A DNA stretch of 64,000 nucleotides from Aphrophora alni. Lineage: Eukaryota; Arthropoda; Insecta; Hemiptera; Aphrophoridae. The notes beneath the pieces were generated by a model that was not told the DNA's origin, ran no database searches, and was given only the letters and a program-made list of their open reading frames with translations. A program made the position numbers and the translations under genes. Below, piece by piece: positions 1-12,880 of the stretch. Each line of letters opens with the position of its first letter. The first letter of the stretch is position 1. Where the stretch lies: NCBI GenBank assembly GCA_963513935.1, contig OY740774.1:95487668-95551667 (forward strand). Direction: 5' to 3'.

Positions 1-1027
1 AATTTACTTTCTAAAGCTGTTGTAAAATTAAACCTACACAAGAGTGGAATAAGTGTTTTAATAATCATTGTAACAACAAGTATGCATATATTTAAATGCT
101 TATCATAAATCAAAGATGTATATATCAGTGTTGGTATTTATTTATGATACCTAGGACGGGGAAACTATGAATGTAGACCAGTATCTCCAATAGTGGTGTA
201 ATAAAATATACTTTTTAAAGTGGACAAAACCGTTGAAAGTAATGTTTTAGAATTTACGTAGTTTGAAATAATTTAATATGTTCAGTCAGGTGTCGGTTTT
301 ATATTATTGTACGCATTTATGACAATAAACAACATTGTTAAATTGTTAAACTTTAACTATACCAATTAGCTTTCAAAACATCATTAAACACAATCTAATC
401 ACTTGATGTACAAAGTTTTATACTCACTTACAAATTAAAAATTATTTTATGAAATATTAGTGTAGTTGTAAAATGAGGTTTTACCTCTACTGTTACAGTA
501 AGTAGTCTTGGTAGTATTGTATTGCCTAATCCTAACTATACACAAGTATAGCAAGCCTGTGATAGTTATAAAAAACATATTTTTGGCCTCATTTTTAAAA
601 TCAATACATATATTTCCCCGAATAAATAATCATTCATTTTTTGTGACTGGTCTCCCTTCTTATAATATTTATGTTTAAAAACAAAATTTAGTTTGTCTGT
701 GTTGTGTCACATCTGTAGACCCTGGTCTAGTTTTTACAGGTTTACGAATATATGTCTATTCTCATGGAAGAGGACGACAAATTTTATTCTTATAAGGAAC
801 TTCATAAGTTAATGACTAATTGAAATAGATAGGATTGACACATTGTTAAAGACTAGGATTATAACTATGGAAGTTAGATTTGCCGACCACACACTATTCA
901 AAATAAAATCCGCGTTGAACATTTAGAGTCTTCATGACGTTTTTAGTCACATAATTGATATTTATATTTTAATAAAGTAATAACTCTTTAATTTTAATTT
1001 GTAATTTAATACTTTTATTGTTTTCAG

Positions 1028-1105
1028 TGTAAATCTAGCAGCGAATGTTGTGGGAAAAATCTGTGCATGAATGGAATTTGTCAATGCAGAAACTACGGGG
1101 AAATT
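1028..1105 (+). CDS. Gene 1 exon equivalent to exon 7 (26 aa)
   Basis: The acceptor is ttttcag before TGT and the donor is gtaagg. The encoded spacing is C-x5-CC-x4-C-x4-C-x1-C-x6, starting CKSSSECC. It is the only exon type with a single residue between the last two Cys. It is identical to the gene 2 copy. Confidence 0.9.
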
Positions 1106-3120
1106 GTAAGGAACTTTTATTTTATAATTATTTGCATTGTTTTTTAAAACAGAGTAGATATGATTGTGGACTATTTTAAATAAGCAAATGTATTTATCGT
1201 TACTCTGTCAAATGATAAAACGTAACGTAAGTGTAGGTAATATTGCACATTAATTATTTGAGTTTTTGGTACTGATAATTCACTGTCCAGCCAGATATAT
1301 ATCTCAAAATGTTCTGTAAGTCAGTTAAACCCACTTTAATTTTACCTTTGTTATGCATATCAAAGTTTAGTGGACATTAACATATCTATATCCATTAATT
1401 CTTAGTGTATTTTATAGTGCAAGAGTGATGCAGAATGTTGTTATGAAAGCGAATACAATCCAGTACAGTGTATACATAGCATTTGTAGACGTCCCTGTTA
1501 CACAGATGGCACAAAGGTAAGTAGGGTATCTTTAGTTATTTAGTTATTAATAATGGTGTTAGTATTAACTGTAGTTATATAAACCTTCAATACTTATTCC
1601 GATAATACAATTATTAGGTGCATGTAACTTAGGAATGTAAGCGGTTCATATTGGCTGCTGTGAGGGTTTTCCTTAGATGCAGCGGATACACAATTTGTTT
1701 ACATTCTGTTTTCTCTAACACCTAATTTTCTGTTCAAATGAAATATGTATAATTTATTATAAATAAGAAATATTTATTTAAGATCAAGTGATTAATGGTT
1801 AAATGAAATACATACAGCCAGTGGTTCTGTTTTTTAAAAATAATTCTAAGAAATATATTATTGATATTTAATCTTCTTTATTAACTATATTAATTATTAC
1901 CAAGATAGAACAAGGTGAATATTACTGTGATTTATTCAATAAATCCATTTGAGTCTTCTTTCTTTTATCTCTTATTAACTTAAGAATATGCTGTAGGTTT
2001 GATCACCTCTAATGCTGCAAGTAACGGCTACCTTGTTTTTGATTGTAATGTTCCCAAAGTTGAATTATAATGAATGACGTTCTGAGCAGTACGCTTGGCC
2101 AATATACGACCAGGGCCTCCGGCTATCACCGTTCAATTATGACTGACCAATGCTCTTGGTCAATCGACGAGCGGGGCCTCCGGCTATCCCTGTTCAATTA
2201 TGACAGACCATTGCTCTTCGTCAATCTACGACCAGGGCCTCCGGCTATCACCGTTTAATTATGACTGACAAATGCTCTTGGTCAATCTACGACCAGGGCA
2301 TCCGGCTATCACCATGTAATTATGACTGATCAATTGTCTTAGCCAATCTACGACCAGGACCTCCGGCTATCACAGTTCAATTATGACTGACAAATGCTCT
2401 TGGTCAATCTACGACCAGGGCCTCCGGCTATCACCATGTAATTATGACTGATCAATTGTCTTAGCCAATCTACGACCAGGGCCTACGGCTATCCCCTGTT
2501 CAATTATGATTGACCGCCTTTTAAGGTCATTGTGGGTTTATATAACTTGTTAAGTTTCAGCTATTGCAACACTTTTTGATAAATATTACAGCAATTATTT
2601 GTTTTCAGTGTATTAACTTGGGAATTTATATAGTTTTTATATTTTTACGTAACAACTGTTTATACCAATTATTCCTAATAGAGCCATTTTGCTGCCAGAG
2701 TTGAAATATATTGTTTAGGTCGCTCTGACTTCAACTGGATCAGCTATGTCGTCCCGCCTAGACTCTCTTGAATAGATCAGTCTCCCATTCATAGTTACTT
2801 TTGTACCTTCGTGGTAGATCTAGGTAACTCGTATAAAAAATTGAGCAATTACAATATTAAAAATATTACTTTTTTGAGTAAATAAGGTGTTTATGATAAT
2901 CTTTAATTTTAACTTAAAATATATGTTATGAACAGAAAATATTATCGTAATATCATTACATAATGACGTTTTAAGATGAATTGTATTACAAAAACAATGT
3001 ATTGAACGATATTGATACTAACCTGTTTGTTTCAGTGCACCGATAATGTACAGTGTTGCGGCGACAATTGTGTAAATGGTAAATGTACCCCACAATGCAA
3101 TAGAGAATCACTACCGGTAA

Positions 3121-3182
<62 letters not shown>

Positions 3183-6100
3183 TAATTAGAAATATCTACA
3201 CACCACAATAGATATCAACAATAGAAATATCACATATCTATTAATTAATTTGTGTAAAATTATAATTTGGCAAAATTGTGTAGTAGAATATGTGAAACGG
3301 ATTTAAAAAAAAATGCATTGATTTCGTAATATTTATAAATCGTATAAATAAATAAAATAGATGTAATTATTAAAATGGAATACAATCAAATACCTACTGT
3401 CCTAACATAAATAATTTAATCGTATCAATGTTAAAGTCTTTGAAATTTACCTTGTTGATTTTCTTATTTCATCCCTTATTATAAAAAACACATTAAAACC
3501 CATATAAATTAGTCAATATTATATAATAAGAATATTCAAAAGAAAATACAGATAAATATTTTGTTTAACAGTGTAAAACTACATCCGATTGCTGCAGAGG
3601 TATATGCGGCGAACATTCCTTGTGCCAAAAGCCTGAGCCTTGTACAAAAGTTGGAAATCTTGTGAGTAAATTTTATAACTGAGTTAAAAGTTATGATTTA
3701 TTAACAGGCATTAAATTTACTTACATGTCAATAAATTGTTATTAATAAATAGAAAAAACCTTAACGTAAAACAATTAATTATAACCTCACAAAAGTTAAA
3801 CATATATTTACTCAAAGCATCAATTATTTCGTACAATTGTACAATTCGTACAACTAGAATATAACTCCATTTGCATCCAATCAATTAAAAACACGTAATT
3901 TAATTTACGAGATATTCGTACATAGGAATACATTGCATTACGGATGATTCTTTTAGTAATCAATCACATCTAATGAGTATTTTTCCAACCATAAAATACA
4001 ACAATAATATCCTTTTAAATACAACTTTTACCTATTGTACAAGTCTGTACATTTTTTTGAAAACTTGTAAACATATTGAATCAAGAGATTTACTTTTAAC
4101 ATTAAAATAAAATAATAAAAAAAGAATTAAAAGCACACTGATTGTAGAGAGGATTTAAACCTTATGTAAGTAAAGATCGAGGTAATTATAAAACAATAAA
4201 TATATTATTATGAAGATTAGAAGATTTTTGTGTTTTGTGTGTGTGTGGGGGTGGGGGTGTGTGTGTATCTGGTTTAGTTATGTATTAAAACATTACTATT
4301 CAATTGTTTTGGATTTGTACAAAATTATCTTGAAATCTTAAAATGTATTAAGAAATTTTTTTATACATATTAGTTAAATCAACATTTAGTGATAATATAT
4401 AGAATATAAATCTATCATTCATGCTCAATGTTACAGTGTAAAGGCAACGATGATTGCTGCCTCAGTTTTTGTGTTGACGGAAAATGTAAATTACCTTGTA
4501 CACAAATAGGATCCTTGGTAACTATATATTGCATGTGTTACTCATACTAGAATAGATAAGTTACTTAAAAATATATCCATCTTTAAACACATAAGCTAAC
4601 TAACGTCGATACACAAATAGAGCAAATAAGAACTAATTGGAAAACCTGACAAATTTTATAAATGCTTACAATTTTCTCTTTTAGAATTTGTTATAACATA
4701 AAAAATCCATTTTAAATAAAGAAAGTAAAATTACATGAATCAAATAATTTATTTAATGAAGTGTTTTGGGTTAATAAATTAATTGAAACCGTTAATAAAT
4801 TAACTTTTAAAGGTCATTGTAACATTTATTGTTCGTAATATTTTGTCATTACTATTGTTCCTAATATTTATAACTTGTCTTTTGCAAAAAATAATTATTA
4901 ACTTTTCAAAAATGTAATTACAAATATTTGTTTTATATTCAATTAACACCAAAGTTAACGAGTGTTTTTATCTCTTCAATAAAATAAAAGTTTCTTGAAA
5001 ATGTATTATATTTAAATAAATAAATTTCTCAACTAAAATATAATTGATTTGCAGTGCGATGTTGCCAACGACGACTGTTGCGATGGTGGTTCCTGCGTCA
5101 GAAAGATCTGCAGAACTCAGCCTTGCACTCAACAAGGACAACGTGTAAGCAACTTAATTTGAATTCCATAAAGAGTTCTTTACGTATCAATTTTTTATTT
5201 GTAGGAAGTTAACAAATAATAATAAATAGTGTTGTATACGTAAATGGTTAAATGTACATTTGACAAACAACACGAATGTATAGGGTCACAAAATTATATT
5301 TATCTACAGTTGTTGACAAAGTGGCATTTTGTTCATTTAAATTAGTTTGCAAAACAGCTGATTTCTCAACAGCTTTACTTTGCCTACTACTTTGCACACT
5401 ACTTTGCTCACTCCGAATGGCAACCGAACAAAACAAAATTTAGGTTAAGTTTATTTGAATTGATTTATAATATACAGGAAATGTCTCGTATGTAGGTTAG
5501 ATTAATTCTTACATGTAAAATAACATAAATAAACGCAAAACAACGTTTTAAAGTTGAAAAAGGAAGTAATTACTCATGAAAATGATTGACTGTGTATGTA
5601 CACGGAGAGTATTTTTCGTTGGCCGAGTTTTGAAGTTGGCAATCCCGTTTCCTCAACAATACACCTAAGTTATTTGTAATATTCATAAATAACATCAGTT
5701 ATGACGTGAGAACTTCTACTCAGTGTTGATGTGTTGTTTAGCACTACTGCTATATTTTGTGTAGTTAGTTTTAAAATATGGACAGTTCAGAGGACGAAAA
5801 CCTGTCAAAAACCTAAATTAGCGGAAGAAGCTAACAACGTTGTACTAAATCTCCTTCCTGTAAAATCAAGCAAAAAGTACGACCGCCAGTATGAACTGTT
5901 TTTATTGCCAAAATAACAACTGTATACAAAGTATATTGTGCAATTCGTGAGCAAAGTGTCTTTTTTAAACTCGATAAAATTGACGCACTCGGCAAGCCTC
6001 GTGCGTCAACATTTTTCTCTCGTTTAAAAAAGTGCCACTTTGCTCACTAGTTGCACAAACAACTATTTCCTTGATTTAATTATTATTGTTCCATTCTTGT

Positions 6101-9100
6101 TGTTTTATTCATTCAAATATACGTTTTGGATTCCAAAAAATAAAATTGAAAATGATGGTGGTCCGTGCCCTGATGTACAACATAATCGGTGGAATGACAT
6201 TTTTCAAACTTAATTTGTCATTATATTCATAGTATACCCAGATATTATCTTCCTAGTTTTTGTTAAACAAATTTTTACTCCCAGATTGGGTCAAACAATT
6301 TGAATACCGGTAACACTTCAAAATATGTCACATTTATCACTATTAAACGACGGCCGTTATTAATAGCTGCTAAAAAATGTTTTATTTAATAAATAAATAA
6401 CTGAAAACATATATTTGTAGAATAGTTGTGCCAATTTCAAAGCAGATATTCATGACTTGCTAACCTTATTCTGAAAGTGAATGTTAGTTATAATTTGTAT
6501 ATCTCTTTGTTTCAGTGCAAAACTAATGAAGAATGTTGCAGCGAACTGTGTAAAAATGGTAACTGCGAGTATAAGTGTCTGCCTGATGGAATCAAAGTAG
6601 GTTAATTTTGATCTTAAGGTATAGTTGAATTAATATTATTTCAAGTTTTAAATGATTTACATGTTCTTAGTTGACGAATAAAATAAATATCTTCAAGGAG
6701 TACCATACTGATACTCGTTATAAAAGTTAATAATAATATATTTAAATGAATTTCCATATACAGAAATCTGATCAAACGATTTGTTTGTTAGTATCTAGTG
6801 CATAACTTGTTTAGATTTTGTTGCTACTTATATTCTTTCAACGTAACCAAGTCAACAAAGTATTTTAGATTTTATTTTGGAACATCATCTCTCTCTCCAA
6901 ACTAGCACAATAGAACATTCATTGTGTGTTTTTACCGCGTTTTGGTTATGAAACACAACTATTTTTTTTAAGAAATCTTCCTTTTTTAAGTTCTTTAAGA
7001 ACTTATTGTTTTTATTTAATAAAGCATACCTTTACAATACTTACGATTAATGTATATAATGATTCTAACATAAGTGAAATTAATATATGCATTAGGAATA
7101 TGAAATATGTAAATAGGAGAAATATTTTTTTAGACAGGGAGAGTTGAACTATAAAGTTCACCTAGTTTTTTTAAGTTTATAACTAGTTTAAAATAATTTA
7201 AATTTGCTGAAGGAAAGATATATTAAATGAAGTTGACGACAGTTATATCCCTATTTTACACTATAACGGAAAAGTATGACTGTTTAGAGTTTTTTACCTG
7301 GATTCTTTTCTTCCAATTGTTTGTAATTATAAATATTTTGAATAATGTAAATTCTCACAAATTATACTCAATTATAATTCAGATATTATACTAAATTTAT
7401 AATGTTCGTGTTAAAGTCACTGAAAAAAAAAACAATTGAAAGCGAAGAAGAAAGATCCTAAAAGAAAATAATTAAACTTTTTAATAATGTTTTCGTGAGC
7501 TTAGTTTGTCTAACGTCAGTGCTCAAGATTTAAATTCAAAAGGTTTTCAGTTCCAACCTAATAGAACATAAATAATAACGTTAATAAACCAGACAAATAT
7601 GTGAACAAATGTTCAATGGTGCGATTAGCAGGGAATTTTGACCAAGAAAAATTACTGGAACTCGATTTTCCGACCCCACGCCACCAGTTAAAATCCATCT
7701 GCTAAGTTTAGGTCCAAGTTAAGCGGTTTTAACAACGATGTATAATATTTTGGTTAAGTAATGTACTATCACAAATATATAAATAAATATTGAGTTTGAC
7801 TTGTAAGTATAACTTAATTATAGAGTTATTGAAGCTCATGTACCACTGAGAATGGCGACGTTTTAATTGAAACGCGTTTGATTAAGTAACTTAATATTTT
7901 TGAGAACTTGTGTTCGAGTTTAATCTATCTAATGTACTATAGAAGTTAAGAACTTTTCGATTATAATTTTTTAAGCACAGATTCACATTTAGAGCACATC
8001 ATAGATTCTCTAGAAACTTGATCACCAAAACTCAACTTTTATCTAGATAAACAATATAGAACTGTGTATTTAAATGAATATTTGTAATGACAATATATTG
8101 AAAGATGTAAATAAAGTGAAGTAATTAAATTTTATATTCTGTATGCTCTATCGTTATAGAGTACATGTTAAACTACAAAATGTAATATTTGTTTAAAATT
8201 AAATAACAAAACAAATAAATATACAATTAATACATTGTAAATATTTAATATAAACACGTAATTAATTAGGGGCATTAGGGGTAAACTATATTTATAAAGT
8301 CAATGGGATTTTATGTGCCTATAATCTAATAAACGTTAATAATTTACATTTACCTTTCAGTGTACAGACAACGGGCAGTGCTGCAGTAATAAATGTGATA
8401 ATGGTACTTGTATAACTCCGTGCTTAGCAAATAGACAATATGTAAGTAAATAAATTATAATATATCAGGGTTGGTATTACTCACTTTAGGTCAACGTTCG
8501 CAGTATTTACTTAACATAACAAGTTTTTATTATGGCTCAATTAAAGATTATCTGACTGAATAGTTGTAAAAAAAGTATGTTTTATAGGGGACAATTTCAG
8601 CAGATTATACAAAAATAAATAAATAAAGTTGGATTATGTAAAATTTAAAACACTAAACAAATAAATTGTAAATTGTGTAAGAGATTTAATTGGAATACAA
8701 AAATAATACAACAAAAATTTCTAAACATAACCTTTCTATATAATAATATAAATCGGTCTGAAAGAATGTTGTTGTAAATATCGTTCCTATTACACCAAAT
8801 GTTTTTAGACGAATTGACATTCTTACATTTATTTTCGTTTGTACATCAAGTTGTATATACTTATTTAAATTAAATTTTTCTAATTTTTGGAAATATCTTT
8901 CGTATTATTTGATAAATTGTAATAAACTACTAGATATAACGAAAAATATTTAATCATTTTTTATTGTGCTTTATTTTATTCTGTATAAAACACTGTAAGT
9001 AATGTTAAAACAATGTTTATACATTGTAATCAACAAAACTTTCATCTTTCAGTGCGATTTTGATTCCCAATGCTGTGACAAATCGTGCATACATAGACGA

Positions 9101-10058
9101 TGCATGTATAAATGCACAACGGCCAATGGACCCGTAAGTAGTACTAAATATTAAAATATTTGTTCACTATATTTCACTTTTCAAATTGTAAAATGAAAGT
9201 CATTTCTTTTAATAATTTGTATATAATAATACACATATATCATGTTGTTAGGTCAATTGGAGTAATGATAAAAATATTAGATGAACCACATTAATTTTAA
9301 CATTCGTATTTTACAATTTATATAAATACATAATGAAATCTTAAGTCTATACAATCTTTGTTATTGTAATAACATATTTTTAATGGAACTTTTAAAATCG
9401 TCTTTATGTAAAAATGTTAGGGTATACTCAAAACTAATCCATTTATGTAGGAAATCGAATAGATTAATAGGGCTAAACGATTTTATTTTGTTTAATTGCA
9501 AAATAAACCTATATGCATTTATGATTGCCAATGTTAATTAAATAACCTTACCAATAGGTTTATTTTTGTCTATAAATGTTCACGACTTTGTCCCGATTTT
9601 AAAAATAACTTTATTGTTATTAAAGTGTTACATTTCTTATAAACTTAAAAAACTGAAATTAAATCTTGTCTAATTAATGTATACATAATTATTTGAGTTT
9701 TGATTCAATGAGGAACATAATCAATGAAATGTTGTTTTGTGTTTGCATTAAAAAAAAAAAAGTATATTTTGTCGAAACATTTTGTTTTCATTAATTTGAA
9801 AATTGAAGTTTCCACACATACACAGCTTGTTTCAGTTTCCTATTGAACGAAACACAATTTTCCACAATATATTTAATACAAATACAAGACCTCATTACAA
9901 ATGATAAGTCCTCATACTCGGGTGTTACAATCACAAAAAACCCTTTTTACACTAAAGTATGCTTTGTGTAAGATCTCCTTTTAACACCATAGTCTTTCAT
10001 TGGTTATACACATACAAATTCTATATTGTGAACAATTGAAGCGTAAATACTATATTAA

Positions 10059-10141
<83 letters not shown>

Positions 10142-12362
10142 TTATATTTTGAAAATATTTTTTTACTACCCTTATTTACCGATATTTATTTAAGTATAGC
10201 CTATTTAAGTATATTATATATATATATAGTTATATATACTTAAATAAATATCGGTAAATAAGGGTAGTAATAAAATATTTTCAAAACATAAATGTTACTA
10301 AATTCTTATTAGTCTGAAAAAATAAACATGTTAATATTTATTAGGAATAGTTTGACCAATCACTACCTGGAGAAAAATAAAACTGATTACAAATTGAAAT
10401 ATATAAATACAATATTGCGCACATAAACTGCTACTAGAGATCTGTATTACAATCTGTTAACCTTCACTCAAATACAATTTAAGTTTGACAAATTAATCAG
10501 AAAAACCTCAACTACTCCAGTATTGAAGAATCATTAAAAATAATACAGCAATGACTCAAAAAGTATTTTTAACGGTTTGAAATAATTTGAAATATGTGTA
10601 AATTTACAAAATAACATCAACTAACTACGTAATGAATAAAGATTTTTCGATCTCAGAGTACTATATGATACGATAATAGAAAAATCTATAGGAACCATTC
10701 CAAACCAATACTAGTATAAGTGGAAAAAATTACAGAGAAAATATGTGTTATCTTTTTAAGTGTTTCTTACAGTATACAAAAATGTGTATTTGTGTTTTTA
10801 ATTATTAAAAACTGACAAATTCCACCATTTTTTTTTATAATGAACCTTTAATAAACCGATAATATTTGTAAACGGCAGTACTTATTTATTTTATTATTAT
10901 CAATAGTCGGAATAGTGATAACACAAAATAATAAATTTAATCTAGAACTATGTCGAATGAGCAAGTACTTATACATTGTTATTTAGATCTACGTATATGG
11001 ACATCTTTCCTCTTTTAATAATGCTACATGTGTTGTCACAGTGGAAACCATATTTTTCAAAAACGCTATTACACAATACTGTTTGTTTTAGTGCACATCG
11101 TCTGCTGATTGCTGCAATACTGATATATGTGTAAATGGTGTATGTGGAAAGGATTGCTACCCATGTGGATATACAGTAAGTAAACATAAAACACAACAAT
11201 CTTTTTAACGATACGAGTTGTAATAAAACATATAATAACGTTGTAATATGTGTAATAATAAGATAATGTAAAAACAAAATCTAGAAACTATTTCAAGAAA
11301 AATGTATAGTTTTAAAATATATTAATATATTGTATGATAAACAAACCCTTCCACTATATATAAATCGAAACATCCTACAAAATATAACATAATTGATAGT
11401 CAAATTTTCGATCAAAAAATTATAAGTTTTCGCTCTTTTAGGTTAAATATTTAAACTTATATTTTTTTTGTAGAAACACTCTAGTACGCTTTATTCTAAA
11501 GGTTACTTATTATTGTCACAAATTAAAACCTAACAGTAACTAACTATTTGTATAAAAATATTCCACAACGTGGCACAACATAACTGTTTTAAAAAACAGT
11601 AAACGCTTCTTAATTGTTGTCCTAAGGACATCCATATTTCAAAGATTAGAGATGTTTACTACTCTAACTGTGAAGTACAAGGTAAAGGGTTAATTTTTCG
11701 ATTCTTCAAGGTTTAGAAGAGAGTACAATTGTGAATTAACTGACGATTGTCGGATGAAATAAACTATTAACTTTTTTGGTATTACGTGACCACAGTATTT
11801 AACCATGCAACAACAATGTAAACAATTGAGGTGATACTTCGCAAAGTTTATAGTTAAGAATGTTACACTTAAAGGATATTGCTGACCGAACAAATATAAC
11901 TTACAGCAGGTAATATCTTTAAATACTGGATACTACTGCAAACTTGAAATTTTTAAATATTAGGTTTGGTTGAAGGAAGTGTCTTAAATTAAAAGCTAGC
12001 TTTAAGACTTAAAAGGAAAACAAGAAGAGTATTTCTTAGTTAGTTTTGTAAACATTACTTTCTAATTTAACTGGTTTAGAGAAATTATGATTTTCAAACA
12101 CTTGTCATTTTAAGATTAGGAAGGCATTGTATAACAAATTAATTTAAGCATGCGATAATAGGTAAGAAAAAGTTTAAGTTTTGTATCCGGTATTATTTAT
12201 AGAATAATTCATCTGATATTACAATGGTTATGTAAGTTGTTTATCCTAAACAACCTTTTGATTCCAATTTCTTGGCACAACACTAATTGATAACTTTTTT
12301 TTCAGTGTGTAAATGACTCGGAATGCTGTAATGGCAAGTGTACAGCTGGCATCTGTTGGTAA
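1028..12362 (+). CDS. Gene 1: secreted multi-knottin protein, 3' part (5' exons lie before the window)
   Basis: Eleven short exons, all phase 0 and listed separately, join into 300 codons ending at a stop. They correspond one for one to exons 7-17 of gene 2. Every exon starts with a Cys codon directly after an AG acceptor and carries a CC pair plus three more Cys. Read across exon junctions this gives C1-x6-C2-x5/6-C3C4-x3/4-C5-x4/5-C6, the classic spacing of an inhibitor cystine knot. The signal-peptide exon and exons 1-6 must lie upstream of base 1. By eye only four amino acids differ from gene 2 over these 300 residues, so the two copies separated recently or have been homogenised. Knots of this type are extracellular disulfide scaffolds; the actual role (structural, salivary, defensive or inhibitory) cannot be read from the sequence. 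Confidence 0.85.
1418..1516 (+). CDS. Gene 1 exon equivalent to exon 8 (33 aa, long loop)
   Basis: The acceptor is tttatag and the donor is gtaagt. The spacing is C-x5-CC-x9-C-x4-C-x3-C-x6. The nine-residue loop after the CC pair is unique to this exon position and is kept in all three genes. The nucleotide sequence is identical to gene 2. Confidence 0.9.
2098..2520. repeat. 61-bp minisatellite, about 7 copies
   Basis: The core gaccagggcctccggctatc recurs every 60-62 bp (core starts near 2115, 2175, 2236, 2297, 2357, 2419 and 2480), with units alternating in details. It is GC-richer than its surroundings and sits in the gene 1 intron after exon 8. The open frame across it is a repeat by-product. 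The matching locus in gene 2 has only four units. Confidence 0.9.
3036..3116 (+). CDS. Gene 1 exon equivalent to exon 9 (27 aa)
   Basis: The acceptor is tgtttcag and the donor is gtaaga, running straight into an AT microsatellite. The spacing is C-x5-CC-x3-C-x4-C-x3-C-x6, starting CTDNVQCCGDNC. It differs from gene 2 by one residue (Asp for Glu after CCG). Confidence 0.9.
3124..3180. repeat. (AT)n microsatellite
   Basis: This is about 57 bp of alternating AT, eight bases after the exon donor. In the gene 2 copy the tract has shrunk to a few units (27199-27204). Confidence 0.95.
3572..3661 (+). CDS. Gene 1 exon equivalent to exon 10 (30 aa)
   Basis: The acceptor is tttaacag and the donor is gtgagt. 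The spacing is C-x5-CC-x3-C-x5-C-x5-C-x6, starting CKTTSDCCRGIC. The x5/x5 loops are specific to this exon position. It is identical in gene 2. Confidence 0.9.
4437..4517 (+). CDS. Gene 1 exon equivalent to exon 11 (27 aa)
   Basis: The acceptor is gttacag and the donor is gtaact. The spacing is C-x5-CC-x3-C-x4-C-x3-C-x6, starting CKGNDDCCLSFC. Gene 2 has His in place of Asn at residue 4. Confidence 0.9.
5055..5144 (+). CDS. Gene 1 exon equivalent to exon 12 (30 aa)
   Basis: The acceptor is tttgcag and the donor is gtaagc. The spacing is C-x6-CC-x4-C-x4-C-x4-C-x6, starting CDVANDDCC. It is identical in gene 2, and this exon type is absent from gene 3. Confidence 0.9.
5778..5916 (+). pseudogene. 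Remnant of a transposon ORF N-terminus (possibly Crypton/tyrosine-recombinase type)
   Basis: From the ATG at 5778, an acidic start (MDSSEDENLSK) runs into a stop unless one A is dropped. After that shift the frame reads on through PKLAEEANNVVLNLLPVKS and KKYDRQYELF before a stop. A short acidic/basic N-terminus leading into KKY.RQYE.F resembles the start of Crypton-like and related tyrosine-recombinase ORFs of insects. That match is from memory and weak. It lies in the intron after the exon-12 equivalent and is present in gene 2 as well, so it predates the duplication. Confidence 0.35.
5937..6059. mobile_element. Small palindromic element (MITE-like hairpin)
   Basis: The outer arms (ttgtgcaattcgtgagcaaa on the left, its imperfect complement ending ttgctcactagttgcacaa on the right) and inner arms (ttgacgcac / gtgcgtcaa) make a ~120 bp hairpin. 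Related GCAAAGTAG-type motifs occur at 5378-5412. It directly follows the recombinase-like remnant and may be the end of the same element. Confidence 0.5.
6516..6596 (+). CDS. Gene 1 exon equivalent to exon 13 (27 aa)
   Basis: The acceptor is tgtttcag and the donor is gtaggt (gtaagt in gene 2). The spacing is C-x5-CC-x3-C-x4-C-x3-C-x6, starting CKTNEECCSELCKNGNC. Gene 2 has Ser for Asn in the NG turn. Confidence 0.9.
6597..8360 (+). other. Intron after the exon-13 equivalent
   Basis: This is 1.76 kb of AT-rich sequence. I see no conserved module or transposon signature. It aligns nearly base for base with 30837-32590 of gene 2. Confidence 0.6.
8361..8441 (+). CDS. Gene 1 exon equivalent to exon 14 (27 aa)
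   Basis: The acceptor is cctttcag and the donor is gtaagt. The spacing is C-x5-CC-x3-C-x4-C-x3-C-x6, starting CTDNGQCCSNKC. The nucleotide sequence is identical to gene 2. Confidence 0.9.
9053..9133 (+). CDS. Gene 1 exon equivalent to exon 15 (27 aa)
   Basis: The acceptor is atctttcag and the donor is gtaagt. The spacing is C-x5-CC-x3-C-x4-C-x3-C-x6, starting CDFDSQCCDKSCIHRRC. The residue after that last Cys is Met here and Gln in gene 2, which needs two base changes in one codon. Confidence 0.9.
10139..10294. repeat. Long inverted repeat with AT loop, flanked by AT microsatellite
   Basis: The arms at about 10139-10197 and 10236-10294 are near-perfect reverse complements (core ctacccttatttaccgatat / atatcggtaaataagggtag). 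An AT-rich loop separates them and an (AT)n tract (about 10059-10138) precedes them. The equivalent in gene 2 is at 34280-34430. It looks like a small snap-back element. Confidence 0.75.
11092..11175 (+). CDS. Gene 1 exon equivalent to exon 16 (28 aa, extra Cys)
   Basis: The acceptor is ttgttttag and the donor is gtaagt. The spacing is C-x5-CC-x4-C-x4-C-x3-C-x6, starting CTSSADCCNTDIC. The final x6 loop contains an additional Cys (CYPCGYT), giving seven Cys in this exon. Confidence 0.9.
12306..12362 (+). CDS. Gene 1 last coding exon (equivalent to exon 17)
   Basis: The acceptor is tttttcag. The spacing is C-x5-CC-x3-C-x4-C-W, then TAA, so the protein ends right after knot Cys 6. The stop overlaps a perfect donor (TTG|GTAAGT). 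If that donor is used, the exon ends at 12359 and the stop becomes TG|A across the intron. Confidence 0.85.
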   Translation, partial: CVNDSECCNGKCTAGICW

Positions 12363-12553
12363 GTCTATCATAACGAAATAACTGTATTTACCACACATTT
12401 AGAAGATAAAAGTATTTTGTGTTTTAAAACTTTGTAATATTTTCGTACAGTGTTTGGAGGAATATTTGTTTTTTTGGTTTGTGGAAGTAACTCCTAAATG
12501 TTATAAATGTATTTCTAAAATTATCTGAAGTAGCCTATTATGTTGTGTTACAG

Positions 12554-12880
12554 ACAGGGGGTGGCGAGTATTTGACTCTCCTCCAAAGTTCAGATTTTCG
12601 TTTTTTCGATAGTTAGTTTTATTAATTTTATTGAGTTATGATTTCATCTTATAGGAAGACGTGCTTGTATTGTGTAGACGTAAAGTTATAATCAACTATT
12701 TATTCTCTCGTTAGGAGAACTGCTTTGCCAGAGAGATTCAAAATCTAACTTCAATATAAATACCCAATATGAGATTTTATCAAAAAACAAAAATACATTA
12801 ACGTGGTATAAAAAAGAGCATAAATGTAATAAACATAATATAGGTTGTTCTAAATAAATATTGCAGTATGCGCGGTCAAA
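12554..12880 (+). other. Putative 3' UTR exon of gene 1
   Basis: A tgtgttacag acceptor ends at 12553 and the next base is A, so joining to the TG of the preceding exon makes TGA. Poly(A) signals AATAAA occur at 12828 and 12853. This is inferred from splice signals only. Confidence 0.35.

Noticed and set aside
2070..2258. 62-aa open frame, and its duplicate at 26327-26515
   Set aside because: It lies wholly in the 61-bp minisatellite; the frame is a by-product of the repeat and is not kept along the array.
6926..7147. 73-aa frame in an intron of gene 1
   Set aside because: It is Leu/Ile/Asn-rich AT-driven sequence. The near-identical gene 2 intron has lost the frame, so there is no selection on it.
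10969..11277. 102-aa minus-strand frame over the exon-16 equivalent of gene 1
   Set aside because: It is the antisense shadow of a knottin exon and its flanks; the gene 2 copy (35135-35359) is shortened.
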